Positions 8,960 to 15,029 of a stretch of 16,515 bases of DNA are shown piece after piece. The DNA comes from Clostridia bacterium. Its GTDB lineage: Bacteria > UBA6262 > WVXT01 > JAUXBS01. The stretch is taken from the NCBI GenBank assembly GCA_030618495.1, contig JAUXDE010000027.1:1-16515 (forward strand), given 5' to 3'. Each line of letters begins with the position of its first letter. Within the stretch, counting starts at the first letter, position 1. The notes beneath the pieces were generated by a model. It was given only the letters and a program-made list of their open reading frames with translations, ran no database searches and was not told the DNA's origin. Made by a program: the position numbers and the translations under genes.

Positions 8960-9439
8960 TTAAAACTGCGCGAACAGCTTAAGCGTCGTGGTGCGCAAGC
9001 GGGTCGTCAGGAGTTTCAAAAAGATATCCATCATCTTAACCGCTATTTCAGGCCTCTGCGCTTTCAGGTTATCATACATTTCGCCGGACATTTCAATCAG
9101 TTCCGTCTCTGAAACCGCCTTGGCGGCCGCCGACCTCGGGAATGCGTCAAGCAGGACCATTTCACCGAAAATATCCCCTTTGCCCAGCTGGGCTATCTGT
9201 TCCTCCCCGAGGAACCCTTCCTTGTAAATCTTTACACCGCCGTCCTTTACAACATACCCGCACTTACCCACCTCATTATCCTTGAAGATAACATCGTCTT
9301 TTTTCAGTTTCTTCACCGTAAACCTGTTTGCAATATAAATTCTTTCATCTTCAGGAAAACGACTGAAATATATGTGCTGGCTTAAAAATTCAACGACATC
9401 CGGGTTCTTGTTCTCCTCTTTCTGAACATCATTTGCCAT
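8960..9439 (-). CDS. Stand-alone cyclic-nucleotide-binding domain protein
   Basis: The 159 residues are almost entirely one cNMP-binding (CAP_ED-type) beta-barrel. The phosphate-binding cassette is GDIFGEMVLLDAFPRSA (88-104), with the usual FGE and RSA residues that contact the nucleotide ribose-phosphate. A short helix-rich tail follows (about 118-159). There is no helix-turn-helix, kinase or channel domain, so it is not a CRP-type regulator as it stands. It would more likely sense cAMP or cGMP, or act as a structural module for a partner. It has a good ribosome site (GGAGG, 8 nt before the ATG) and lies 25 nt upstream of pilT, so a role in pilus control is a reasonable guess. The stop is TAA. 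Confidence 0.9.
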   Translation of the reverse strand: MANDVQKEENKNPDVVEFLSQHIYFSRFPEDERIYIANRFTVKKLKKDDVIFKDNEVGKCGYVVKDGGVKIYKEGFLGEEQIAQLGKGDIFGEMVLLDAFPRSAAAKAVSETELIEMSGEMYDNLKAQRPEIAVKMMDIFLKLLTTRLRTTTLKLFAQF

Positions 9440-9487
9440 TTTATTAACCTCCGATAGTAGATTCGTCCCCTGGTTACGCCCTCCGTC

Positions 9488-10294
9488 TCACTCCGTTCGC
9501 CCGGGAACTTCGGCCATATCAAGTTTACCTGGTTCCTTTTTCTTCACAACATAATTCCGGAGATTGCCGATTTCCTTAATCCTTATTTCCACTATATCAC
9601 CGGCATTCATCGGGCCAACCCCCACGGGAGTGCCTGTTGCTATTATGTCCCCGGGCATCAGCGTCATGACCTTTGAAATGAAACTGACCAGCTCGTCGGG
9701 TTTAAAAATCATATTATCCGTAGTCCCCGATTGCTTTAATTTATCGTTCAAATATGCCTCAACCTTCAGCTTGTCGGTTTTAATGCCCGTCACTATACAC
9801 GGCCCAACGGGAGAAAAAGTATCAAAAGACTTTGCCCGTGTCCACTGGACATCTTCTTTCTGCAAGTCTCTTGCGGTAACATCATTAAAACATGTATAAC
9901 CGAGTATGTATTTTTGAACTTCATCCTTTTCTATATTTTTTGCCTTTGTCTTTATAACCACTGCAAGCTCAGCTTCATAATCCACCTGTTCCGACATTGC
10001 TGGATAAACAATTTCCTCTTCCGGGCCCAGCACCGAACTTGCGGGCTTAATAAACAATATCGGTGTCTTTGGTACAGGGAAATTCAGTTCCCTGGCATGG
10101 TCAGTGTAATTCAATCCGACACAAACAATCTTCTGCGGCTGGCACGGCGCAAGGAATTTAACGTCAAAAAGATTGTATTTCACGTTCTTCCTGCTGAAAC
10201 TTCCAAAGATGTCCCCGGAAACCTCAACCACCTTGTCACCTTCAATAATGCCGTAACTGATTTTATCTTTTATGCAGAATTTTACAAATTTCAT
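9488..10294 (-). CDS. Fumarylacetoacetate hydrolase (FAH) family protein
   Basis: FAH-family enzymes cleave or rearrange acylpyruvates and related 2-oxo acids using a divalent metal. Members include acylpyruvase, oxaloacetate decarboxylase or tautomerase, and HpcE-type isomerases. The 268 residues have a short N-terminal domain, then VGLNYTDHAREL (59-70), the metal ligands Glu107 and Glu109 in DYEAELAVVI (105-114), Asp138 in FNDVTARD (136-143), Lys155 in AKSFDTFSPVGP (154-165) and the family end motif GTPVGVGPM (221-229). About 18 residues extend past the usual NYVV end. It begins 5 nt after the dapB stop without a clear Shine-Dalgarno sequence, so it is probably coupled to dapB. The substrate cannot be told from sequence. 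Because DapA uses pyruvate, a housekeeping role on a 2-oxo acid is conceivable. The stop is TGA. Confidence 0.93.
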   Translation of the reverse strand: MKFVKFCIKDKISYGIIEGDKVVEVSGDIFGSFSRKNVKYNLFDVKFLAPCQPQKIVCVGLNYTDHARELNFPVPKTPILFIKPASSVLGPEEEIVYPAMSEQVDYEAELAVVIKTKAKNIEKDEVQKYILGYTCFNDVTARDLQKEDVQWTRAKSFDTFSPVGPCIVTGIKTDKLKVEAYLNDKLKQSGTTDNMIFKPDELVSFISKVMTLMPGDIIATGTPVGVGPMNAGDIVEIRIKEIGNLRNYVVKKKEPGKLDMAEVPGRTE

Positions 10295-10299
10295 TTGCT

Positions 10300-11070
10300 T
10301 TACTTTAGCCCCAGGACATCACTCATATCATACATCCCCGCGGGCTGGGAAATTACCCATTTTGCCGCCCTTACTGCCCCGTTACTGAAACATTCGCGTG
10401 ACTGCGCCCTGTGAGTGATTTCCATCCTTTCCACATCACCGGCAAAAATAATCGTATGATCCCCTATTATACTGCCGCCCCTGACAGCATGGATACCTAT
10501 TTCCTCCCGATTTCTTTCTGCTTTTTTTCCCTTCCTGCCAAAAATAATTTTTTCCATTCCCTTTACTTCAGCAATGTTCTCAGCCAACTTATACGCCGTA
10601 CCAGATGGAGCATCCTTCTTTTTATTATGATGAGCTTCTATTATCTCCACGTCATAACCTTCAAAAACCCCGGCGATTTCCCTCACCAGTTTAAACAAAA
10701 GGTTCATCCCCACTCCCCAGTTCGGAGCCTTCACACACGGAATGTTAACAGCTATTCGGTTTATCTGTTTTATTTCATCGCCTGAGAACCCCGTTGCGCC
10801 GACAACAAACGCTTTTCTTGCTTTTTTCGCTATTTCAAGATTTTCCAGTGTAGCCTGCTGGTTGGTAAAATCTATAACAACATCCCCATTGTCTATGACC
10901 TCTTCCAGGCTGTCCACAAGATTGACTTTTCCTGTCACAATTTCTCCCAGTCTTTTGTGACCTTTTACTTCAACAGCGCCGCTCAACTCTGATTCAGGTT
11001 CACTTTTGATAATATCAACTATGTTACTACCCATCCTGCCCATCGCCCCGCAAACAATTATCTTTACCAT
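10300..11070 (-). CDS. dapB: 4-hydroxy-tetrahydrodipicolinate reductase (DapB)
   Basis: DapB reduces the DapA product to tetrahydrodipicolinate with NAD(P)H in lysine and diaminopimelate synthesis. From the ATG at 11070 it is 256 residues, a typical length. It has the nucleotide-binding GAMGRMG (8-14), the substrate region EAHHNKKKDAPSGTA with the catalytic His-His and the Lys/DAPSGT loop, and a C-terminal AAKWV segment. The frame is open for 54 more codons upstream, but those lie in a mobile-element-like insertion and look like no DapB. The ATG at 11070 has AGAAGGG 5 nt upstream, so this start is firm. FAH follows after 5 nt. The stop is TAA. Confidence 0.97.
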   Translation of the reverse strand: MVKIIVCGAMGRMGSNIVDIIKSEPESELSGAVEVKGHKRLGEIVTGKVNLVDSLEEVIDNGDVVIDFTNQQATLENLEIAKKARKAFVVGATGFSGDEIKQINRIAVNIPCVKAPNWGVGMNLLFKLVREIAGVFEGYDVEIIEAHHNKKKDAPSGTAYKLAENIAEVKGMEKIIFGRKGKKAERNREEIGIHAVRGGSIIGDHTIIFAGDVERMEITHRAQSRECFSNGAVRAAKWVISQPAGMYDMSDVLGLK

Positions 11071-11087
11071 TTTTACCCTTCTTTCGT

Positions 11088-11285
11088 TAAGTGTGGTACT
11101 TTTAACATATCTTGACATTTGCTGGAAACATTTTGCTTCATAGTCAAGGCTCGAGGAGCGCGGTGTATCCGCTGCGATACATAAGCGACGAGTAACGCCG
11201 ACGATGAACAAAAGGCGACAGTCTTTCGACAAGCTCAGGATCTGCGACCCTTCATATGTAAAGCTATGTTAGAAACACCACTCTA
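11088..11285. mobile_element. MITE-like element between dapA and dapB
   Basis: The left end (11090-11121) and the reverse complement of the right end (11253-11283) form imperfect terminal inverted repeats. By eye the two arms agree at about 23 of 29 aligned positions, sharing GTGGT, TAACATA, CTT, ACAT and TG blocks. A TA dinucleotide flanks each side (11088-11089 and 11284-11285), as expected for a TA target duplication. The inside (131 bp) encodes no protein. It contains a hairpin TGTATC-CGCTGC-GATACA (11164-11181), several GCGAC blocks and TTCGACAAGCTCAGG (11225-11239), a short motif I recall as common in interspersed repeats of environmental bacteria. The right TA is part of the dapA stop codon. 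No transposase is present, so it would need one in trans; IS630/mariner-type enzymes use TA targets. The class is inferred. Confidence 0.65.
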
Positions 11286-12155
11286 TATCAAAGCATAACT
11301 CTTTAACGCCTTCTTTAACTTCCCTATATTGTCATCCGACATGGAACACAATGGCAGTCTCATTTCATCCGATATCATGCCCATGAGGCCCATGGCTGTC
11401 TTCACCGGGATAGGATTGGTTTCATAAAACATCGCCTTCACAAGCGGGAATAATTTCAGGTGCAACCTCCGCGCTTCCGTAACATCCCCCTTATCGAACG
11501 CATCAACCATTGCCTTTACTTCCCCGGGAACAATATTCGCCACTACAGATATCACGCCTTTACCCCCGGCAGACATGATTGGCAGGGTAAGAGCGTCATC
11601 GCCGGAAAGTACATCAAAACCGTCACCGCAGGCCGCAACTATTTCGCTCGCCTGGTCTATATTTCCGCTTGCCTCTTTTACCCCAACGATGTTTTTTATT
11701 TTTGCCAGCTCAATAATCGTTGACGGCAGCATGTTTATCCCCGTACGGCCCTGGATATTATACAATATGATGGGAATATCAACTTCGTCCGCTATTTTTT
11801 TAAAATGAAGAAATAAACCCTTCTGCGTGGGCTTGTTATAGTACGGCACGACAATCAGAACACCGTCAGCCCCAGCCTTTTTTGCAAACCCTGTCATCTC
11901 CAGCGCTTCGTTCGTGCAGTTGGAACCCGTACCCGCAATAACCTTGATTTTTCCCCCTGCCGCCTTAACCACCGTATCAATAACCTCTTCATTCTCCTTG
12001 ATTGAAAGTGTTGCGGATTCGCCTGTCGTACCGCATGGAACCAGCGCATCGGTACCGTTCTTGATATGAAATTCAACAAGTTCCCTTAACTTCCCAAAAT
12101 CCACTTTGCCGTCCTTAAACGGCGTTACCAGCGCTACGCATGAACCTGAAAACAT
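11283..12155 (-). CDS. dapA: 4-hydroxy-tetrahydrodipicolinate synthase (DapA)
   Basis: DapA condenses pyruvate with aspartate semialdehyde, the committed step toward lysine and diaminopimelate. From the ATG at 12155 it is 290 residues, close to the E. coli length. It shows the TIM-barrel motifs VTPF (10-13), GTTGES (42-47), YYNKP (105-109), YNIQGRTG (132-139, with Tyr132 and Arg137) and VGVKEASGN (157-165, Schiff-base Lys160). YNIQ replaces the more common YN[VI]P, a minor variation. The frame opens 7 codons earlier at a TTG, but AAGGAG (12162-12167) sits 6 nt before the ATG at 12155 and decides the start. dapF ends 17 nt upstream. The stop is TAG, formed across the edge of the inserted element, and ends the protein at the family length. 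Confidence 0.97.
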   Translation of the reverse strand: MFSGSCVALVTPFKDGKVDFGKLRELVEFHIKNGTDALVPCGTTGESATLSIKENEEVIDTVVKAAGGKIKVIAGTGSNCTNEALEMTGFAKKAGADGVLIVVPYYNKPTQKGLFLHFKKIADEVDIPIILYNIQGRTGINMLPSTIIELAKIKNIVGVKEASGNIDQASEIVAACGDGFDVLSGDDALTLPIMSAGGKGVISVVANIVPGEVKAMVDAFDKGDVTEARRLHLKLFPLVKAMFYETNPIPVKTAMGLMGMISDEMRLPLCSMSDDNIGKLKKALKSYALI

Positions 12156-12172
12156 ATTCCGCTCCTTCTTTC

Positions 12173-13003
12173 TCAATTTGATAAAATCCCATCGTACGCC
12201 ATTTCCGCCCCGCCTTCAAGGTATACATCCTTTACCGTGTAAAAAGAATCCCCTGTCCTGCTCATATCATAGTAAACCGTCAGAACCTCTCCCCCTCTCG
12301 TCTGCACCTTCACGGGGGAAACAACCCCCTGGAGCAATCCGCTTATTATCGCGGAGGCAACCGAGCCGGTGCCGCAGGCGAGTGTTTCATCCTCAACGCC
12401 GCGTTCATAAGTCCTGATAATTATCGAGTTAGCGCCCTTGACTGAAACAAAGTTTACATTGGCGCCGGCAGGCGAAAACATCTTATCATAGCGTATTTTC
12501 CTGCCGAGCTCCCGCACATCCACGTCTTCAACCCTTTCCGTGAAAACCACGACATGTGGAACACCTGTATCAATTAATGAAACATTCAATTTCCTGCCAT
12601 TTATTTTCAAATCAAGGCTCAGTCCCCCTTCGTCAGGATCCTTCATCTTTATTTTGACACCCTTGCTCTTGATTTCAGCCCCGACAGGCCCTGAAAGCGT
12701 CTGTATGGTCATTTTCCCGCCCGCAATCTTGTTGACATAGGCATACCTTGCGATGCACCTTGCTCCGTTGCCGCACATTCCGGGCTCACTGCCGTCCGGG
12801 TTAAATATCCTCATTCTGAAATCATTCATTCTTGATTTCTCTACCAGGAGCAAACCGTCAGCCCCCACGGAAATCTTCCTCCTGCATAATTTCCTGGCAG
12901 TGACAGCCAGATTCGACGACAATATCTTTTTCCTGTTGTCAATAACGATGAAGTCATTGCCCGAAGCGTTCATTTTTGTAAACTTTGTATTCATGGATTT
13001 CAT
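12173..13003 (-). CDS. dapF: Diaminopimelate epimerase (DapF)
   Basis: DapF interconverts LL- and meso-diaminopimelate, giving the substrate of LysA and the peptidoglycan precursor. From the ATG at 13003 it is 276 residues. Both catalytic cysteines are present: Cys77 in NPDGSEPGMCGNGARC and Cys210 in ETLACGTGS. The N-terminal FTKMNASGNDF motif is also present. I chose 13003 because its ATG overlaps the lysA stop (ATGA), the usual sign of coupling. An ATG three codons later (12994) is an alternative, and the frame also opens at a TTG at 13012. dapA follows after 17 nt. The stop is TGA. Confidence 0.96.
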   Translation of the reverse strand: MKSMNTKFTKMNASGNDFIVIDNRKKILSSNLAVTARKLCRRKISVGADGLLLVEKSRMNDFRMRIFNPDGSEPGMCGNGARCIARYAYVNKIAGGKMTIQTLSGPVGAEIKSKGVKIKMKDPDEGGLSLDLKINGRKLNVSLIDTGVPHVVVFTERVEDVDVRELGRKIRYDKMFSPAGANVNFVSVKGANSIIIRTYERGVEDETLACGTGSVASAIISGLLQGVVSPVKVQTRGGEVLTVYYDMSRTGDSFYTVKDVYLEGGAEMAYDGILSN

Positions 13004-14259
13004 TCCAACCAACCCGGCACTGCTTCATTACTGCCCATATCCTCGTAAACTTCCCTCTTCCGGATCGTATAAAAACTCTTCCCCTTTACCAGTATTTCGG
13101 CAATACGCGGTCTCATGTTGTAATTGGAAGACATTGCAAACCCGTAAGCGCCAGCGCTGAAAATTGCAAGGAGGTCGCCTTCCTTAACGTCTGCAACCAT
13201 CCTGTCTCCAGCGAAATAATCCCCCGACTCGCATATCGGGCCCACAACGTCAACCTTGACTTTTTTCTTTTCATTTTTCCTGCTGACCGGCATTATTTCA
13301 TGGTAAGCGTCGTAGAAACTCGGCCTTATCAGGTCATTCATGCCCGCATCAACCACCACGAACTTCTTCTCCGAAGTATTTTTCACGTGAGTAACCCTTG
13401 TAACCATTATCCCGGCATTCCCCATGATAACCCTTCCCGGCTCAAATATAACCTTGCATCCCGTCTTCTTTAGCAGGGGGCTTACAGCGCGGGCATATTC
13501 TGCCAGGGTAGGGGGCGCCTCGTCCCGGTAAGTTATGCCGATTCCCCCGCCAACATCAATATACTCAATACCAATCCCCAGCTTCTTAAGGGAAGGGAGC
13601 AGGGAAACAAGCTTCTCCAGCGCATCTACAAACGGCTTTATACCGAGTATCTGCGAACCGATATGCATGTGCATCCCTTTAACTTCTATGTTTTCCAGTG
13701 AAACCGCCAACCTGTACCCGTCAAGCGTCCTGTCAAAAGCAAAACCAAACTTACTTTCCTTCAAACCCGTAGCAAGATGATGGTGCGTTCCGGGGTCTAT
13801 GGCAGGATTGATCCTTAACGCAACAGGTGCCTTTTTCCCGAGTTTTCCGGCAATCTTATCAAGCAATTCCAACTCCGGCTCGGAATCCACGATGAACATA
13901 AGTATACCGGTTTCCAGGGCAGCCTCAAGCTCCCCGGCGGTTTTACCGTTACCGTTAAAAACGATTTTTCCCGGGGGCACCCCCGCATCAAGCGCGCGCC
14001 GCAACTCACCCAGCGAGACCACGTCCGCCCCGCACCCGTCATTTGCGATAATCCTGCACAGGGACAGGTTGGAGTTTGCCTTGTAAGCGTAACAGACAAT
14101 ATGCTCTACTTGCGAAAATGCTTTGTCAAATGCCCGGTAATGATTCAACAGTGTATTATAGCTGTACAGGTAGAACGGCGTCCCGACTTCCCCGGCAATT
14201 TCATCTACAGAAATATCTTCACAATATAACTTATTATTTATATAATTAAATTTATTCAT
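13000..14259 (-). CDS. lysA: Diaminopimelate decarboxylase (LysA)
   Basis: LysA decarboxylates meso-diaminopimelate to L-lysine with PLP. From the ATG at 14259 it is 419 residues, typical of the family. It has the PLP lysine in CYAYKANSN (Lys60), HIGSQ (199-203), GGGIG (237-241), EPGR (273-276), CESGD (343-347) and GAYGFAMSSNYN near the C-terminus. Several upstream starts exist in frame (ATG 14265, ATG 14289, TTG 14295). I prefer 14259 because a promoter-like -10 ends 7 nt before it, there is no Shine-Dalgarno sequence, and the upstream ATG at 14289 would overlap the -35/-10 spacer. The stop overlaps the dapF ATG by 4 nt. It heads the lysine operon. The stop is TGA. Confidence 0.96.
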   Translation of the reverse strand: MNKFNYINNKLYCEDISVDEIAGEVGTPFYLYSYNTLLNHYRAFDKAFSQVEHIVCYAYKANSNLSLCRIIANDGCGADVVSLGELRRALDAGVPPGKIVFNGNGKTAGELEAALETGILMFIVDSEPELELLDKIAGKLGKKAPVALRINPAIDPGTHHHLATGLKESKFGFAFDRTLDGYRLAVSLENIEVKGMHMHIGSQILGIKPFVDALEKLVSLLPSLKKLGIGIEYIDVGGGIGITYRDEAPPTLAEYARAVSPLLKKTGCKVIFEPGRVIMGNAGIMVTRVTHVKNTSEKKFVVVDAGMNDLIRPSFYDAYHEIMPVSRKNEKKKVKVDVVGPICESGDYFAGDRMVADVKEGDLLAIFSAGAYGFAMSSNYNMRPRIAEILVKGKSFYTIRKREVYEDMGSNEAVPGWLE

Positions 14260-14266
14260 AATCATC

Positions 14267-14295
14267 AATTTAGCATTTATAAATAGCATTGTCAA
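14267..14295 (-). promoter_or_regulatory. Candidate leaderless promoter of lysA
   Basis: The minus strand has a perfect -35 TTGACA (14290-14295), a 17-nt spacer and a weaker -10 TAAATT (14267-14272). Seven nt separate the -10 from the lysA ATG, so transcription would start at about the ATG. The spacer holds a perfect 10-bp palindrome ATTTATAAAT (14275-14284) and two AATGCTA copies, which could bind a regulator. The -35 lies 7 bp downstream of a 30-bp repeat that also precedes the hicB promoter. Confidence 0.5.
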
Positions 14296-14302
14296 TTAAA
14301 AT

Positions 14303-14332
14303 GGCGACAAAACAACTGCCTGAATATTGATT
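14303..14332 (-). repeat. Direct repeat, copy next to lysA
   Basis: This 30-bp sequence, core GGCGACAAAACAACTGCCTG on the plus strand, matches 15289-15318 at 28 of 30 positions in the same orientation. Both copies are followed (minus strand) by an AT-rich linker and then AATTGACAA containing a -35 box, so the duplicated segment is about 40-50 bp with a 6-bp length difference in the linker. A truncated signal-peptide-like frame ends exactly at this copy. Confidence 0.85.
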
Positions 14333-14378
14333 AAATACAGAAAAGAATAAGAAATATTAGTGTTAATAGCTTTCTCAT
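14331..14378 (-). pseudogene. 15-codon signal-peptide-like stub ending at the repeat
   Basis: An ATG at 14378 overlaps the lipoprotein stop (ATGA) and opens MRKLLTLIFLILFCI before TAA (14331-14333). The stop's last two bases belong to the 30-bp repeat. A basic n-region (RK) plus a 12-residue hydrophobic core is what a secreted protein begins with. The abrupt end at the repeat suggests the rest was removed by recombination. The alternative is a short leader peptide ahead of lysA, but it has only one Lys codon, so lysine-dependent attenuation is not supported. Confidence 0.4.
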
Positions 14379-14557
14379 TTCAAAGAGATTATAGCACCTC
14401 TATAATGTTTTGGCAAGGAGTATCTGGCAGTTTTTCTGGCGGTTTTTAATTTTAAGAATGATTCTTTTGCCTTAATTACTTTTGGCATCTCTTTCTGACC
14501 ACATCCATTAAAAATTAAGAACAGGGCAACAAGGCAAGTTGTTATTTTTATCATCAT
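14375..14557 (-). CDS. Small lipoprotein, 60 aa
   Basis: The product starts MMIKITTCLVALFLIFNGCG: a basic n-region, a hydrophobic core and a lipobox-like FNGC, with Cys19 as the predicted lipid-attachment residue. About 40 mostly basic residues follow (KEMPKVIKAKESFLKLK). An AGAG-type ribosome site precedes the ATG pair. A tiny lipoprotein gene just upstream of lysA or dapF is familiar from Proteobacteria, where LptM (YifL) has CGxKGPLY after the lipid Cys. Here CGQK matches but GPLY is missing, so homology is only a suggestion. The mature part is short and could be a truncation. It lies inside the repeat-bounded segment, 57 nt after the Ig-like remnant. The stop is TGA. Confidence 0.5.
   Translation of the reverse strand: MMIKITTCLVALFLIFNGCGQKEMPKVIKAKESFLKLKTARKTARYSLPKHYRGAIISLK
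14388..14416 (-). promoter_or_regulatory. Extended -10 promoter reading toward lysA
   Basis: Inside the 3' end of the small lipoprotein gene the minus strand has TTGCCA (14411-14416), a 17-nt spacer and a perfect TATAAT (14388-14393) preceded by TGC (extended -10). Predicted transcription would start near 14381, just before the stub ATG at 14378 and about 120 nt before lysA. It could give lysA a second, leadered transcript, or be the relic promoter of the truncated stub gene. Confidence 0.45.
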
Positions 14558-14614
14558 TTTCTCTTAGTATTTATATGTGATTTATAGACATTCAAAATTA
14601 TATTAAGAGATATT

Positions 14615-14827
14615 TTAATCACACGGAGTGTAATCAGGATTAGTACTAACGCACCCAAATGGATCTAATATACTAAAAGGTTTTCTGTGGATAAGAGAAA
14701 TACTTATATTCTTATTTCCCCCATTTGAGGCAACTGTAATAGTACCATTTTGTTCGCCGTAAGTCGGAAGACAGGTGCTTCTAACTGTAAGGGTTATTTG
14801 TGTGCTAAAGGAGCTTTGAAAATTCTT
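14615..14827 (-). pseudogene. C-terminal remnant of a BACON/Ig-like domain protein
   Basis: A 70-codon open frame without a start codon ends in TAA at 14615. From about residue 7 it reads FSTQITLTVRS, then YGEQNGTITVASNGGN and ISISLIH. This is the alternating pattern and the GTITV.SNGG strand-turn typical of BACON and related Ig-like beta-sandwich domains in bacterial surface or secreted proteins. The tail has two Cys and ends DYTPCD. Its 5' end overlaps the last 23 nt of hicA in another frame and meets a stop there, so the N-terminal part of the original gene is gone. I infer that hicBA arrival or a deletion removed it. Homology is judged by eye only. Confidence 0.5.
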
Positions 14828-15029
14828 TTACCGAAAGCTCAGCATCTTTTAAAATACCCTTTAACAACCAGCGATCAACTTCTTTGTGATTGGGAATTAT
14901 GAGTGTTATTTCTTTTTCATCATTCCTGATTTTAATATGACTTCCTCTCTGGCTGATTTTATAATAACCAATCTTTTGAAAAGCTTTGATAATTTGGCGA
15001 CCAGAAAGAAGAGGTGGTTTAAAAGTCAT
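14805..15029 (-). CDS. hicA: HicA-family mRNA interferase toxin
   Basis: HicA toxins bind and cleave mRNA through a small double-stranded-RNA-binding-like fold. The 74 residues show the family layout: LSGRQIIKAFQKIGYY (8-23), then RGSHIKIR (28-35) with the catalytic His31, a beta strand ending TLIIPNHKEV, and a C-terminal helix containing LLKGILKDAELS. The ATG overlaps the hicB stop by 4 nt (ATGA), so the antitoxin is made first. This is the hicBA order, whereas hicAB is the commoner one. The stop is TAG. The gene lies in the AT-rich segment between the repeats, consistent with recent acquisition. Confidence 0.9.
   Translation of the reverse strand: MTFKPPLLSGRQIIKAFQKIGYYKISQRGSHIKIRNDEKEITLIIPNHKEVDRWLLKGILKDAELSVKEFSKLL

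Noticed and set aside
9914-10414. Plus-strand open frame of 166 codons across FAH and dapB
   Set aside because: It spans two real minus-strand genes and their junction, has no domain-like pattern, and is a shadow frame.
11071-11232. 54-codon N-terminal extension of DapB opening at a TTG
   Set aside because: It lies almost wholly in the inserted repeat element and resembles no DapB. The ATG at 11070 has a strong ribosome site and gives the family length.
12156-12176. Seven-codon upstream extension of DapA from a TTG
   Set aside because: It covers the AAGGAG ribosome site itself and overlaps the dapF stop; the ATG at 12155 is correctly spaced.
13815-14099. Minus-strand 94-codon frame within lysA
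   Set aside because: It is an alternative frame of lysA, Cys/Arg/Pro-rich as expected for a frame-shifted reading of that gene.
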